A stretch of 64,000 nucleotides of DNA from Tenebrio molitor (taxonomy: Eukaryota; Arthropoda; Insecta; Coleoptera; Tenebrionidae): positions 19,778,001 to 19,842,000 of the forward strand of contig NC_091046.1 in NCBI RefSeq assembly GCF_963966145.1. Reading direction: 5' to 3'. This document shows positions 22,369 through 34,272 of the stretch, one piece after another. The position numbers and the translations under genes were made by a program. The notes under the pieces were generated by a model. It did not search any database. It was not told the origin of the DNA and saw nothing but the letters and a program-made list of their open reading frames with translations. How positions within the stretch are numbered: position 1 is the stretch's first letter; every line of letters begins with the position of its first letter.

Positions 22369-23214
22369 GGCACCCTTTATAAACTTAATAATAAAACTTC
22401 ACTCTTCACATTCTGTTGTTCTTAGTTTCATATCTTTGAGATTGATTAAAAAATATGGTATACTAATATAATATATAATATGTACTAATATAATAGAATA
22501 CTGTAAATAGTAGTACAGCCTATTACTTAAAAAATTAATTGCTATTTGTTGGTTTTACCATTTAATTTTGTACATTTTCATTATAAAGGTGTATTTTCAA
22601 AAATAGTTTTTTATAAAATACAGCTTTACCTAGCAACTAAGTTCTACTTTTAATATTTTATCAGAGAAACGTTATAATCTTACATGTTTGTTTATTCTTA
22701 TTGTTAATTTTGCCCTGTATTTATTTAGGTATTCTTAATTGATTTCCGTTGACTTCATCCTAATTTTTATTTCACAATTCTTATCTTTAATTTGACATTT
22801 CGCATTTGTTTGTGTTTGTTCATGTTGCAATTGTAAAAACTAAATGATATGTAGCGATTAATACAAACAAAATGGTTACCAGGTTAAAAAGTAACATTTT
22901 TATTCACATTTTTCCATCAATTTAAAACAAACTACATGTTTTGCATCAAAATTAAATCGACAGAACCAACGTGGATATAAAAAATTGTTTTAATTGTTCC
23001 CCATTGTGTCCCTAATGGATTATAAAGGAATCACTATGATTTTTTAGTTTGACAATAGAAAAACTGGATTGTAACCAAAATTATAAGCAAAAATTAGTAA
23101 AATATATTTCATCCCATTCAGAAGAAGTGCAATTATTATCAACCCTGCCCAAATTGAAGGACGAACATTTTGTGCTTAAGTATAATAGTTATAGTAAAAT
23201 ATAAGGTAATTGTT
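22369..23214. other. AT-rich DNA, nothing recognised
   Basis: No frame above 60 codons and no repeat match. Confidence 0.5.
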
Positions 23215-23494
23215 CACTTTAACTACTTCTGGAATTTTCGCGTTTTTTCTGGCTAGACAGCCTCAGGGCGTCCTCCTAGATCGTGTCCCACCATTCAAAC
23301 CTTGTGCAAATGCCTTTTTTTTTCTCTCTTGTTGTGTTTCAAGGTCGCGCCAAGTCTTAGTATAACTAAAGGGTAAGGAAAATTTTCATTTGCACAAGGT
23401 TTGACTGGTGGGAAACGATGTAGGAGGACGTCCTGAGGCTGTCTAGCCAGAAAAAACGCGAAAATTCCAGAAGTAGTTAAAGTGAACAATTACC
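23215..23494. repeat. hAT-like MITE, 280 bp, copy 1
   Basis: The arms start GGTAATTGTTCACTTTAAC and pair over more than 100 bp. The 8-bp direct repeats AAATATAA flank it exactly (23207-23214, 23495-23502). Copy 2 at 45624-45918 has its own 8-bp repeat, so 8 bp is the family rule; this fits hAT or another 8-bp-duplicating superfamily. Confidence 0.94.
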
Positions 23495-26456
23495 AAATAT
23501 AAGTACTTACTCTATTTTTAGTGGGTATGTTGCCTCAATGAATGTTGAAAGAAAAAATAGATAAGTATAGAATTTTCGTTAAAAAATATCATCAGTTTGA
23601 ATGTCCTATTTCAAATCATCTACTCATTGTGTGTAACCCCCAAGTTTACAGTACCTATTTAATTTAAAATATATACAGTTAAGCCGATCTACATCATTAA
23701 TAACCTTTTCAGAATTCAGTCTTTCAATTTTTAATACTTCCGGTAACAAAAGCTGGTGTTGGTAAAGAGCCTCCACTGCAACAAGTCACATATGCTACTT
23801 AACAAAACTGTGTCCATTACGCACTATCTGTTAACCTAACCACAACATAATTAATCATTCTACTGCATATCATCCTATTTAACAAGATGCAACCGTCCCA
23901 AGATTCACACATCGAATAAAGGGACTCTGCGCCTGACTAAGTATATACAACTGTTTAACAGTTTACCTGCGACGACGAAAGAAAGTTGGTCTTTCATAAT
24001 ATCAAATATTTTTCCTTCGACATTTGTAGCAAATTTCGTTTACGTAAACTGGAATATTATTTCTTTTTCTGCACTGAAGCAGTAACCATAATCAGTATCA
24101 CAAAATTTTCATTATTAGTTTTTAACTATGTACTTCAAATGAAAACGACATTTTGTTAGAAAATAATTTTTAGCACAAATTTAATTTAGCTTTGAGAAGC
24201 AAATCATGTTAAACGGTCGGAACGTGAACATCTAAATAACGAGTCCATGTTTTTTGAAATAATCTTTTGTCCGTAGCAACCATCATTATTAAATCACTTA
24301 ATAAAAAACTTGGACGAAGTTCATAGTGTAAAGGTTATTACATTAAAGGAATAGAAGGAGACATTGTAATAAATGATATAAGTCAGTTTATTATTTGAAG
24401 AACTGTTCGGGTTACCTGATCTTTTGAAAACAATGAAGTAGCATGCAAATACCAGGTCACAAGAAGTGTGTACGGGTACTTGAGTAGTGTCAATATAATG
24501 GCATGCGTTGTGTCGAATTGCTGAGACAATTTACAATGCTTTTTAAAAATTTCGAAAGGTAAAAAAGGCCTGAAATATATTCAGGGTATTGTAAAGTTGA
24601 ATAACAGGGTTGACACATTTGCGACACACTATTTGTCACACGGCGAAACCACACCGAGTAGCTTTAACCTAGTGATTAATTATTTGGTGACCCGGATTAT
24701 GTAACAGAATATAACGTCGGTTGACCTGAAAGCGTATCGAGACAAGGGTGGGTTAAGTATCACTGATTATTACTGGGAAGAATAACTATTCACAACAGTC
24801 TACGAAGAATAGCAAAGTCTAAAAACAAAATATAAATGGATTCGTGCAATTGAAAAATTTGCAGTTTGGTTCAGTGTGATTTCCCACATATCACACATTG
24901 GCAGGTGACTTTTATTTTTAGATGTAGTGTTACTAGTGCTCTTCAAATTTGTGAATTTGAAACCAAAGTCCATCATACCAAAAGTAAAATAGTCGGTAAA
25001 CTCAATTTTTCGTTATTGACTATATTAAATTTAAATTGCAAAGTAGTACATAAAACCAAGTAGCATCACAAAGCTGTTATGGATGTGTAATGACAAAGTA
25101 AACAATGCAGTCAAATCAATGTGGACAGCAAATGTGGTTGTTATTTCTATATTATATTGTATTGTATGCCAATATCATAAATGTGCTCGCGTTGTATGCA
25201 AATCATGATTATTTTTAAGACGCTTATAAGAAAAAGACATACTTAAACAGTCGCACCCTAGGTACGCCAATGATCATTAATGTGTAGAATTGTAGTGTAC
25301 AATTGTAAAGGACCATTAATCAAGCTGATTGGGTTTGTCTGAAGATGACATGGAGAGATGCGAGGAGCCTAGCACATGTTCCAATGATTGGTTAAAACTG
25401 TTTGTATATGCCAATGTACTCCCTTCTTTATAGTATTATTAATGTACTGATATTGCACTTTATGTAACTGCTGCAGCCATTGGCAACTTTCCTAGGATGA
25501 ACTTTAATTGTAATTTATTACTAATATAAATATTAATGAGTTCACGAACATCAAATGTTAGTTGAAAATAAATACTTTTCTATTTTTATTATTACCTTTA
25601 ATGCAGTGTAAAGGTCTGTAGAAAAATGGAATTTAACATTCTTTTTAACTAAATAAAAAATGAAATCCATGCAGTAGAAATATAGAAGTGCAATAGTGTT
25701 ATAAATAAATATTATTAATATAAATCTTTTCTTATTAAACAGAGCAAGTCAAATATATTAATAATCATTTGAAAAATAAGTTAAGTACTCTTCTGTAATA
25801 AATATTGATATGATGAACAAATGTTTAGCAATAATAATAATTATTATTAGACATAAAAATATGTATTTAAAAACTCACTGTAGACAATTCAGGCTCAATT
25901 TATTTTATACACAGCTATTTTATGTTGTCAATATCAAAATGAATACGTTTTTACCTCTGATCACTTACAATTTTCAAATCTTATAGAAATTAAAAAATAA
26001 CTGGTGGAAGAAGGTATGTAATAGTATACACATTATGATACAAGTTTATAAGGAAGCACGCGCGACGAGCTTAAGAGCACGACGCGTAGGGGAGTGCTTT
26101 AACGTCGCAAGTACTTTAAAGGCCCCTATACCTCACTACAATCTGAAAATTATAATAAAAAAAGTAAATTGAAATACTTTTTCTAAAAAATCTGTGTCAT
26201 TAATCGCTTTATTATCACATGTGCTTTAATGGAACGAATGTAATAATACGTCTTATTAAACGAGTGTAATAGACTATTTTATCTACTTTGCTTTAGTAAT
26301 TCCTGAAATTTCGACTGCTCAAGTTTTCATATTAGACTAGGGAGCTTCGCATTGGTTAGTAACAGACATTTTTTACAAAAAGGAAAGGTTATATTTAAAC
26401 AGCTGATGTTGCCAATATAACAAAAGCTGAAAGTTACCAAAAACAGTTTAATAATA
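23495..26456. other. AT-rich DNA, almost no signals
   Basis: A 65-codon frame at 24866-25063 (plus) shows no family. TTTGGTGACCCGGA at about 24683 resembles a retroviral-type primer site, but no LTR could be found. A GC-richer stretch at 26050-26130 (GCACGCGCGACGAGC) is of the type seen in palindromic MITEs but lacks a clear partner arm. Confidence 0.45.
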
Positions 26457-26897
26457 CGGGGTGATCAAGAAGGACTGTTTAAGTTGGTAATGCTGAATTT
26501 TATTTTTAAATGGTACAACTGGAGTAACTTCCGGTTGTTGACGGCTTCACACTGACAGCCGCATCAATGACAAGTCAAATTTGACATTTCAAATTAAATT
26601 AAACTTGCTGGTGAATCGTTCGAGAGAAGAGTTAATTTATGTTTAGAGCAAAATGGGGAGCACTTCGAGAATTTCCTTTAGTTAATTTTTAGATTATTAT
26701 TCCGAATTCCGATTTTGATTTCTTTTTGCCGTTAATTTTTTCTCTCATAACCTCCAAATTTTGTCGTTATTAATGCTACGTCAGATATCTGTCAAATAAA
26801 CCCACAAAACATATTCGGTTGCAGTGTTATAAATCGCCGAATAAAAAAATGTTCTTAATTGTATTGCCAACTTAAACAGTCCTTCTTGTTCGCCCGG
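26457..26897. repeat. 441-bp MITE, CGGGGTGATCAAGAAGG ends, TA target
   Basis: The left arm CGGGGTGATCAAGAAGGAC...TTTAAGTTGG and right arm CCAACTTAAA...GTCCTTCTTG...CGCCCGG are inverted over about 35 bp. TA lies on each side. There is no coding frame. Confidence 0.85.
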
Positions 26898-27746
26898 TAT
26901 GATTCATTATTAAACTGTTTTCCATATAATATCTAATGAGCCTATTAATAACCCAAAATAGATAAACATTTTTTTTAATCATTTTTTCCGCGAATTCTTC
27001 TTAAAATTAAATATAATTTGAACCCTAAAATTCATACCCGCTCATGTGTTTACACATTCGTTGATAACGAAGCATGAAAAATGAATTACTCGAATGAAAA
27101 ACAGTAAAAACTGTTAGTATTAGAACAGCGATCGTTCTTTCTTCAAAAAACTGTAAATTTTCTACGGCACAAAAACATTTTCCCTCACTCTTTCGTTTCA
27201 ATTGATGATTTATCCCATGAGCGAAGTGTCAAATTAGGGGTTAGAAAAATGTAAAAAAAATGGATTAAAAAAAGATCAATTTGTAAAAAATGTTTATTTT
27301 AAAGCGTTCTATTTGGTGATTAAATTTATTACGTGAACTTTCATAACACCCTGTATAAAAAGTATCCATCAATCTATGCTGTGGGAAAAAATATAGCGCA
27401 TAGGAAATGCCAAAAATGTGATTTTAGTAAATATCTCTTTATCTAATAGTAATATAATTGGAAAAGTTATGAACAAATATTTAGGCCAGAAAAATTTCTA
27501 CAAAAACAATTTTATACTTTTTTCTCGTATTAGCAACCGTTTTCATGCATAACTGCTAAATGAAAATATACACCAACATTCAGCTGGCTGGGAGTAAATT
27601 ACCAAGAAATCAATTATTTTCACTCTATTTCGTTGCTGACTTTCTGAGTACAAAATTAATATGTTTTCTGAACCTAATATCTGATATGTAGAATACTTAG
27701 ATTTTTTAATATGCTCTTTCTTCAAAACAAAAAAGTTTCGGATTCG
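26898..27746. other. AT-rich DNA with one orphan TE end
   Basis: TTCATAACACCCTGTATA at 27342-27358 is a typical CAGGGTG-type terminal end in reverse. No matching left end is visible. A 60-codon minus frame at 27543 has no family. Confidence 0.4.
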
Positions 27747-27812
27747 TGGGTTAATCGTGCATTAAAATTTAATTCGAATTAAATATTTAATTCTCTTTCT
27801 ATAAACTGGCCC
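27747..27812. repeat. Partial copy of the GGCCAGTTTAT MITE
   Basis: It matches one arm of the element at 31229-31388 (TTTAATTCGAATTAAAT..., ...AAACTGGCC). Confidence 0.6.
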
Positions 27813-27960
27813 TTAGTGTAACAAATAGGTCCATATCTTCTACAAAAAAAGAAGATTGATTTTTTTAACATTTTTACCTGATATTTTAATGACTATTTAA
27901 CAACGTACTGCTAAACTGTTCCGCGAGTTTTGGGCCACCAGTATAGTTTGGAAACACATA

Positions 27961-28132
27961 GGCCCGGTTGCATAAAGCGATGTCAAATCGTTGTTAAAGT
28001 TAACATAATGTCAAGCGATCTGATTGGATGATATTTAACATTTTATTTGAATCAGCCAATCAAATGGGCGGATTTCCGACTTGACGCGTTGTTAGCTGAC
28101 ACGATGTTAACTAAGCTTTATACAACCGGGCC
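27961..28132. repeat. 172-bp MITE, GGCCCGGTTG ends
   Basis: GGCCCGGTTGCATAAAGC is mirrored by GCTTTATACAACCGGGCC. The tip pattern GGCCCGG is shared with the elements at 31438 and 42730, but the bodies differ. Confidence 0.8.
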
Positions 28133-29181
28133 TTAATGTAAGAAAACAGATGATTTCATGACTTTGATGAAACATTAAACTACATATAAAAGCTAAACCT
28201 AAAAAATTAAGGAATATTTTGCTTGAGAGCATAGATAAAGTTCTCATTCGAACTTACTTGTACCTATGATAAATGTCTTTATGTAAATTAGTGTTATTAT
28301 CTAGATCTAGGGTGGTTGTTTATGATTAAGTCTATTGTGCGGCGTGTCACAGTATGAGTTAATTATGCCACTTACATTTACGAGTATGTTCTGTGCAAGA
28401 CTTATGCTTAAACACTACTTGACTTACATTACACAAAGTAACTCAAATTCGCTGCAAACACGCAAAATTTTATACATAAAAGATGACTGGATTCTTTACA
28501 TTACTAATGATATTATTATTCACAATAGAATTATAACTATTAATCAATTTAAAAAACTTGACTAAAAATCAACCCACTTTTACTTTCGAACATACAGTTA
28601 TCAATCTTTAAGACGGCGAATAAATTTGTTTGGATGAAACGAGCCCGTAAAAAACATATTAGAATTAATTTGCATTTTAATAGTTATCTATTTCATTATT
28701 GACCATTTTGAAACAAATTGGAGAACACACATTAAGATATTTTTATCATTATTACAATTACAAATAAAATCTAGAAATACTTTCTAAAATTAATAACGAG
28801 CAGAAACTTAATGACTCGCAAAACGAATTCTTGTAATGTTTGTGCGTTAAACTTGCTTAATTGCAATTATTCTCAATAAAATGGTATTTTATCGGATATA
28901 AATAACTAAGAGTATGTACAAGCTGTGGGTGTCAGCTGCTTACAGTGTCAGGTCGTAGACCCCTTCCAAGCACGCACTATTATATGTTCAAATCCTCATC
29001 TTTTGCTTGCTGAATCAGAATGTCCATAACAGTTATATAATTCAAAAAACAGAGTAATATTTTTTTAACTAGTAAAAACAGTATTGAACTTACATAGCTT
29101 AATTAATGGAACCTAAAACTAACAGAAAATCTACAGTAGTATAATTTTTCTAAAAATGTGTGGGTATTAATTAATTTATAA
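28133..29181. other. AT-rich DNA, nothing recognised
   Basis: A 76-codon plus frame at 28335-28565 is AT-biased and has no family features. Confidence 0.45.
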
Positions 29182-29840
29182 ACCCTCCACCACCAGGCGG
29201 CACGGCAATTTTGCCGGAGTACATACACTATTACGGATAATACTATCAAGTAATAGTGCAGTGCTTATCAACATAATTACCAGCGTCTCGCCTCCACATT
29301 TTGACTTTTTTGTGTTTTATGTTCTGTGTCAATGTTAATGAATTTCCTCACGATATGATATGAGTATAATAATATACCTTTTTGAATTTCAACTACCAAT
29401 GTGTTCTCTAAGTCCAAAATTTTTAAATTTTTAAAAAGAGATTGCGGTACTATTCCCGTTGCTGAAATTATAAGTGGTAAAATCGAAATTTTTTCTAAAC
29501 ACCAAAGATTTCTCATAGCAACGGAGAGTTCTAAATATTTATTAATTTTTGTGTTATATGTCTGTGTTATATTGTGTGAATTTGGAACAGCTATATCTAA
29601 AAGATATGCTTGCTTTTGTTGTTTATTTAAAATAATAATGTCTGGTCTGTTATGCTGAATATGAATGTCAGTTAAAACTGTACGATCAAAATATAATTTG
29701 TAATTGTCATTTTCCAAACAACTTTCTGGTTTATAAATATAATGTGGTTGTGTATCCTTTAATAAGTTGAATTTAACTGATAAATTCATGAGTATAATTT
29801 TAGCGAATATATCATGACGTTTCTTATATTTGCTTTGAGC
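29182..29840 (-). mobile_element. R2-like RLE LINE, 5'-truncated copy 1
   Basis: From AQSKYKKRHDIFAK onward (minus) this copy matches the one at 31826-33357 through the nuclease domain and the 3' untranslated end (ACTCCGGCAAAATTGCCGTG in minus sense). The truncation point falls just after the zinc knuckle position. It is the inverse of copy 2, about 2 kb away. Confidence 0.85.
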
Positions 29841-29963
29841 GAATAAATAAACATAAACAAAATTTGTTGACATAAAAATGATTAGATATATGAAATAGTT
29901 ACCTAATGTTTGAAACGGGGAAACTATCGAAGAATTTTTATAACAGAACGATGGCAACAACAA
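29277..29963 (-). pseudogene. Open 228-codon frame with intact RLE nuclease domain (chimeric N-terminus)
   Basis: The first 40 or so residues (MLLPSFCYKNSSIVSP..., hydrophobic) come from flanking DNA. The rest is the C-terminus of an RLE-type LINE: CLENDNYKLYFDRTVLTDIH, then RPDIIILNKQQKQAYLLDIA, where RPD and the second D fit the PD-(D/E)xK-like nuclease that nicks the target in R2-group elements. VPNSHN and ILPLIISATG follow, as in copy 2. This truncated piece has no stop in the conserved part, while copy 2 has a frameshift at the same place. It is most likely not expressed as a functional protein. Confidence 0.75.
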
Positions 29964-30381
29964 AAAATCATATTCTTCTTTGAGAATAGCTTAATTAAAC
30001 AATATCAACAAATTGACTTTTCCTTGTGTGTTTTTGCTGATCTTGGTAGAATATTTAAAGACTAAGGACAATTATCTTTTAAAAATATAATATATTATCG
30101 AGTTGTGTAAAAAATATCCTGGTGTAACAAAATTAAATGAATAGAGATTCTTCTATTTTTTCAAAATCATAATTCAAAGTAAGCTGACTAAGGTGGAAAA
30201 TTTCAGTCTACAGTGTTCACCCTATTATTTTATATTTATTGTAGAGGACAACATTGTTCTGCGCTTCAACAAGATATCTAAGAATTAGGTATGGATTCAT
30301 TTTAGGTATATTCATTTAGTAAAAATAGTCTGTAATAACAAAGCTTATAATATCAGAATGAAATTAAACCTAATAGTATAT
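29841..30381. other. AT-rich DNA, nothing recognised
   Basis: There are no repeats or coding signals beyond the chimeric start noted above. Confidence 0.4.
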
Positions 30382-30474
30382 TATACACCAAGGTAGAGAA
30401 GACATTTTTTATAAGCCGAGGTAGGGAATAAAGAAGCGAGGCTTAAAATTGTCTTCTCTAGCGTGGTGTATATA
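30382..30474. repeat. 93-bp hairpin next to the fold-back unit, copy 1
   Basis: TATACACCAAGGTAGAGAAG and its inverse around an AAGCCGAGG...GCGAGGCTT inner stem. The same hairpin adjoins the same unit at 58387-58472, so the two travel together. Confidence 0.82.
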
Positions 30475-30483
30475 TTATTTTTT

Positions 30484-30987
30484 TTCACTACTAGATCCGT
30501 TAAAACCCTTTCTAATAATAATTATTAATTAAATTTGTTTGTCCGATGCGACGATCCGAGTTCTCATTTTTCAACGGTTGCTATGAAAATTGAAAATCGT
30601 CTGTCTACGTTAACCAATAAAATCAAAGAAAATCTTTCGTTGCTAGGTGACGGCTGTTCATTATTGACCTTGGTTAATAATGAAAAAAAAATTGTTACAC
30701 AGTCTAGGACTGGTTTACAAATCTATGAGGGGCATGATGACCAACTCAATAGACCGGGACCAATGGCTTAACGTGACTTCCGAATCACGAGACAGAATAT
30801 GGCCTTTTTTTTTTTAATTATTTTAAATTTCGCCCTGGGTCGGAATCGAACCCGCGACCCTCCCGTCCCTGAGCCGAAACGAACTCCCTTAGGCTATATT
30901 CTGCCTTAATTTTGGGAGAGAAATTCTACTTCTGGGGTCGGTTCGAGAGTCAATAATGACGCCTTCTGAGACTAGTAGTGAAAAAAA
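30484..30987. mobile_element. Inverted-repeat DNA element (TTTCACTACTAG ends) with SINE inside
   Basis: The ends TTTTTCACTACTAG and CTAGTAGTGAAAAA bound a non-coding unit. It matches 58086-58382 in inverse. The SINE at 30690-30909 interrupts it; the empty site can be read at 58160-58180. Confidence 0.8.
30690..30909 (-). repeat. tRNA-derived SINE, copy 1
   Basis: In minus sense there is an A box TAGCCTAAGGGA (30896-30885) and a B box GGTTCGATTCC (30852-30842), about 44 bp apart start to start. These are the internal RNA polymerase III promoter. A T-rich/A-rich spacer and a conserved tail with GATTCGGAAGTCACG and GTTGGTCATCATGCC follow. The other copy is at 55862-56058. No cloverleaf tRNA is intact. 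Confidence 0.82.
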
Positions 30988-31228
30988 GAATTTATTATTT
31001 ATATTTCCACATTCATAATTAATGGTGTTTTTAAATCTGGTACATATTTGTGTCCAATATCTCTCAAATATAATTCGTTTCACTAATAATTATAATATAT
31101 AATAGGAATTCTCAAAATAACTTAAAAAAATGTATATAAACTAGGCAAAAATGAATAGAGAATTCCACAATTTTTCTTCGAAAGCAAAATAATTGCCCCA
31201 ATCCTCCCACGTATTTTTAAACACTACA
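30988..31228. other. AT-rich DNA, nothing recognised
   Basis: Short spacer between elements. Confidence 0.4.
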
Positions 31229-31388
31229 GGCCAGTTTATTGAAAGAGAATTAAATATTTCATTCGAATTAAATTTTAATGCGCGATTAACCAATGAATCC
31301 GAAACTTCGATTGGTTCAATCTGATCACGTGTTCAGTTAATCTCGCATTTGATTACGATGAACTTAATTTCGCTTCTGTAAACTGGCC
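31229..31388. repeat. 160-bp MITE, GGCCAGTTTAT ends
   Basis: GGCCAGTTTATTGAAAGAG is mirrored by AAACTGGCC. It contains GCGCGATTAACC / GGTTAATCGTGC-type inner matches to the partial copy at 27747. Confidence 0.75.
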
Positions 31389-31437
31389 CTAAGTAAATTT
31401 AAAATGTTACAGGTACCTACTTGAAACATTACATTAA

Positions 31438-31558
31438 GGCCCGGTTTATTCACCTTCAAGTAATTGAACGGTAATTACCATGGATCTACCAATAGGAGAT
31501 TCTAAATTATAGCAACTACTGGCCAGATAAATTTACTTGAAGGTGAATAAACCGGGCC
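31438..31558. repeat. 121-bp MITE, GGCCCGGTTTATTCACC ends, copy 1
   Basis: GGCCCGGTTTATTCACCTTC and its inverse enclose a short body. TTAA lies on each side, which could be a TTAA duplication. A relative with the same ends is at 42730-42897. Confidence 0.85.
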
Positions 31559-31644
31559 TTAATGTGTATATATACCGGGTGTCCACTCACAAAGTCGAAC
31601 ATAGGCAATTAACATTATGCATTCAGTTTATAGGTAGTTATTTG

Positions 31645-31787
31645 GTGCGATTCTGTTTTAAAATTTACCAATATTGCTACATAACAATGTTGTAGTTGCT
31701 ATGATATGAAGCTGTTGATTGGTTGAATCTATGCAAAATCAATATTGTTCAATAACAATATTGCTAAATTTTGAAACAGAATCGCAC
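31645..31787. repeat. 143-bp MITE, GTGCGATTCTGTTT ends
   Basis: GTGCGATTCTGTTTTAAAAT is mirrored by TTTTGAAACAGAATCGCAC. The inner ACCAATATTG / CAATATTG arms also pair. Confidence 0.8.
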
Positions 31788-31825
31788 TAATTATGTGATT
31801 ATTTCTATACATCAATAATATTAAA

Positions 31826-33357
31826 GAATTAATATGCAATCAATATGTCGCGGTCATTACGAACATTTAGAATATATAACTCAAGAAGGAGAAATCATTA
31901 AAAATTTAAATAAAGGAGAATTTTATAAATATTTAGGTATTAATCAATCAAATCATATTCAACACTCAATTATAAAAGAAAATTTAGAAAAGCAATTTTA
32001 TTTAAGAATTAAATCTATTTTAAAATCAAAATTAAACGGTAATAATTTAATTAAAGCAGTTAATACATATGCTGTTCCATTACTGACCTATTCTTTCGGT
32101 GTTATAAAATGGTCCAAAACTAATTTACAGAACATAAACATTAAAACTAGAGTTCTTTTTACCAAATTTAGTAAACACCATCCTAAATCTGCTATTGAAA
32201 GATTTAATTTACCACGCGAAAACGGTGGTAGGGGTTTTTCAAATCTAGAAATACTGCTAAAAAATCAAATTGCTTCACTAAAAAATTATTTCCTCAATAG
32301 AGCTCGTGATAACACCTTTTTCAATGCTTTGGTTTCAGCCGATAAAGGCTACACACCTTTAAATTTAAGTGATAATATAATTTCAGACATTGTTAAGCCA
32401 AATATACCTGACACAATAGCAAATTTAAAACAGAAGTCTTTACATGGGAGATACTTTAAAGAACTGGAACAACCAGAAGTTAATATTCAGGCCTCTCATG
32501 CATGGCTTAAGAAATCAAACATTCACACTGAGACGGAAGGTTTTATATTTGCAATACAAGATCGTGTTATAAATACAAGAAATTATAAAAAACACATATG
32601 CGGTTTACAATCGATAATTGATAAATGTAGGATTTGCGGAACTGAAGGGGAAACAATTGAACACATCATTTCTTCTTGCACCGTTTTGGCTCAAAGCGAA
32701 TATAAAAAACGTCACGATATATTCGCTAAAATTATACACATGAATTTAGCTGTAAATTCAATTTATTAAAAAATACACAAGTACATTATAGTTATACACC
32801 AGAAAGTTGTTTGGAAAATGACAGTTACAAGTTATATTTTGATAGAACAATTTTAACTGACATTCATATTAAGCATAACAGACCAGACATTATAATTTTA
32901 AATAAACAACAAAAGCAAGCATATCTTTTAGATATAGCTGTTCCAAATTCACATAATATAACACAGACATATAACACAAAAATTAATAAATATTTAGAGC
33001 TGTCCGTCGCTATGAGAAATCTTTGGTGTTTAGAAAAAATTTCGATTTTACCACTTGTAATTTCAGCAACGGGAATAGTACCGCAATCTCTTTTTAAAAA
33101 TTTAAAAATTCTGGATTTAGATAACACATTGGTAGTTGAAATTCAAAAAGGTATATTATTATACTCATGTCACATCGTGAGGAAGTTCCATAACATTGAC
33201 ACAGAACATAATACACAACAAAGTCAAAATGCGGAGGCTAGACGCCGGTAATTATGTTGATAAGCACTGCACTATTACTTGATAGTAATATCCGTAATAG
33301 TGTATGTACTCCGGCAAAATTGCCGTGCCGCCGGGTGGAGGTGGGATAGTGTATAAT
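31826..33357 (+). mobile_element. R2-like RLE LINE, 5'-truncated copy 2 (about 1.5 kb)
   Basis: It carries the post-RT region, a zinc knuckle, the RLE nuclease and the 3' untranslated end shared with 29182 and 35405. The 5' part with the RT palm is missing, as is usual for LINE copies. No target duplication was resolved. It is not next to rRNA genes, so this family is not site-specific for 28S DNA, at least here. Confidence 0.85.
31834..33251 (+). pseudogene. R2-like ORF C-terminal half: thumb region, zinc knuckle and RLE nuclease
   Basis: Residues 1-311 of the first frame (31834-32769) cover GEFYKYLGINQ, NTYAVPLLTYSFGVIKWSK, LPRENGGRGFSNLE and ETEGFIFAIQDRVINTRNY, the post-RT part of R2-group proteins. 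It also holds the knuckle CRICGTEGETIEHIISSC (CX2CX7HX4C). A single-base loss near 32750 then shifts the frame. The second frame (32811-33251) has RPDIIILNKQQKQAYLLDIA with the nuclease Asp residues. In life the knuckle and nuclease bind and nick the target DNA for target-primed reverse transcription. One lesion plus the 5' truncation make it dead. Confidence 0.85.
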
Positions 33358-33599
33358 AATATTGAAGTTATTAACAGTTTAAGTAGTCTGTTTTGTAAAT
33401 TCTTTGAAAAAATTACAATACTAAAGAAAGATAAAATTACAATAAACATTCAAATAACTCCCAGTTATGAAATAAACAATACCCCAATCTGTTGTGAAAA
33501 GCATTTCTGGCCAACTGCCTCTCTGTAATTAACGCGCTCTCTGCAGTTATTGCTTCTCTCAAAGAATTAATATCTGGGTGGTGTCTTTCGTAAATTTTA
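33358..33599. other. AT-rich spacer
   Basis: Nothing is recognised except the end of the neighbouring elements. Confidence 0.4.
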
Positions 33600-34272
33600 C
33601 TTTTAAAGTGGCCTCAAAAGTCGCAGGGTGCTAAATGAGGAGATCTTGCTGGCCAATTTATAGCACCACCTCTACCAGTCCAACAATTTGGAAATGAATG
33701 TTTAAAAAAATTCTAACTTCTAAGCTGAAATGTGCAGGACAGCCATCTTGTTGGAACCAGATTTCCTGATTTTCCGTTGCAAATTCTTCCAATGCAGGTC
33801 CTACCCTAGTTACTAATAATAATAAATCTAAATAATTTGATGAATTTAAATTTCCCTCTATTTCAAATGGACCAATAATATTGTTATTAAAAATGCCAGC
33901 CCAAGTATGATTTTTTTAAGGATACTGAGTTCTAGTAAGAATATTAACTCGAGGGTTTTCCTGAGCTCAATATCGCGTGTTTTGAACATTTGGTTTGTTA
34001 TTTAGTGTAAAACTACATTCACCTGTGAAGCAAATTGCCGACAGAAAGCGACAATCCTTGTTAACACGCTCCTGTATTTGATAACAGAATGCACTCCTAC
34101 GTTTTTCGTCAACAGCAAAAATATGTTGATGACGCTGTGCCTTGTAGGGATGATATTTGTACTTCCTGAGGATATTCAGTATCCGCGATTTACATAAACT
34201 TACTTCAAGAGAAATTTGTCTTAAACTGTATGTTGGGTCCAAATTTACCATCGCCAAAATACGTTCTTGAAT
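33600..34272 (-). pseudogene. Mariner-type transposase remnant (same class as DUF4817 mariners)
   Basis: Reading minus: SLRQISLEVSLCKSRILNIL (helix-turn-helix), KYKYHPYKAQ, DEKRRSAFCYQIQERVNKD, AICFTGECSFTLNN, IWFQQDGCPAH, then TGRGGAINWPARSPHLAPCDF. The last two blocks hold catalytic Asp 2 and Asp 3. At the first catalytic position, where relatives have FTDE or FSDE, this copy reads FTGE, so the first Asp is Gly. Frameshifts and a stop also separate the blocks. It is inactive. No terminal inverted repeats could be assigned. Confidence 0.8.

Noticed and set aside
24683..24700. Primer-binding site of an LTR retrotransposon (TTTGGTGACCCGGA)
   Set aside because: No long terminal repeats and no gag/pol frames are found on either side.
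30842..30896. A functional tRNA gene on minus
   Set aside because: A and B boxes are present, but the sequence repeats at 56004-56048 with a shared non-tRNA tail, and no full cloverleaf can be drawn. It is a SINE.
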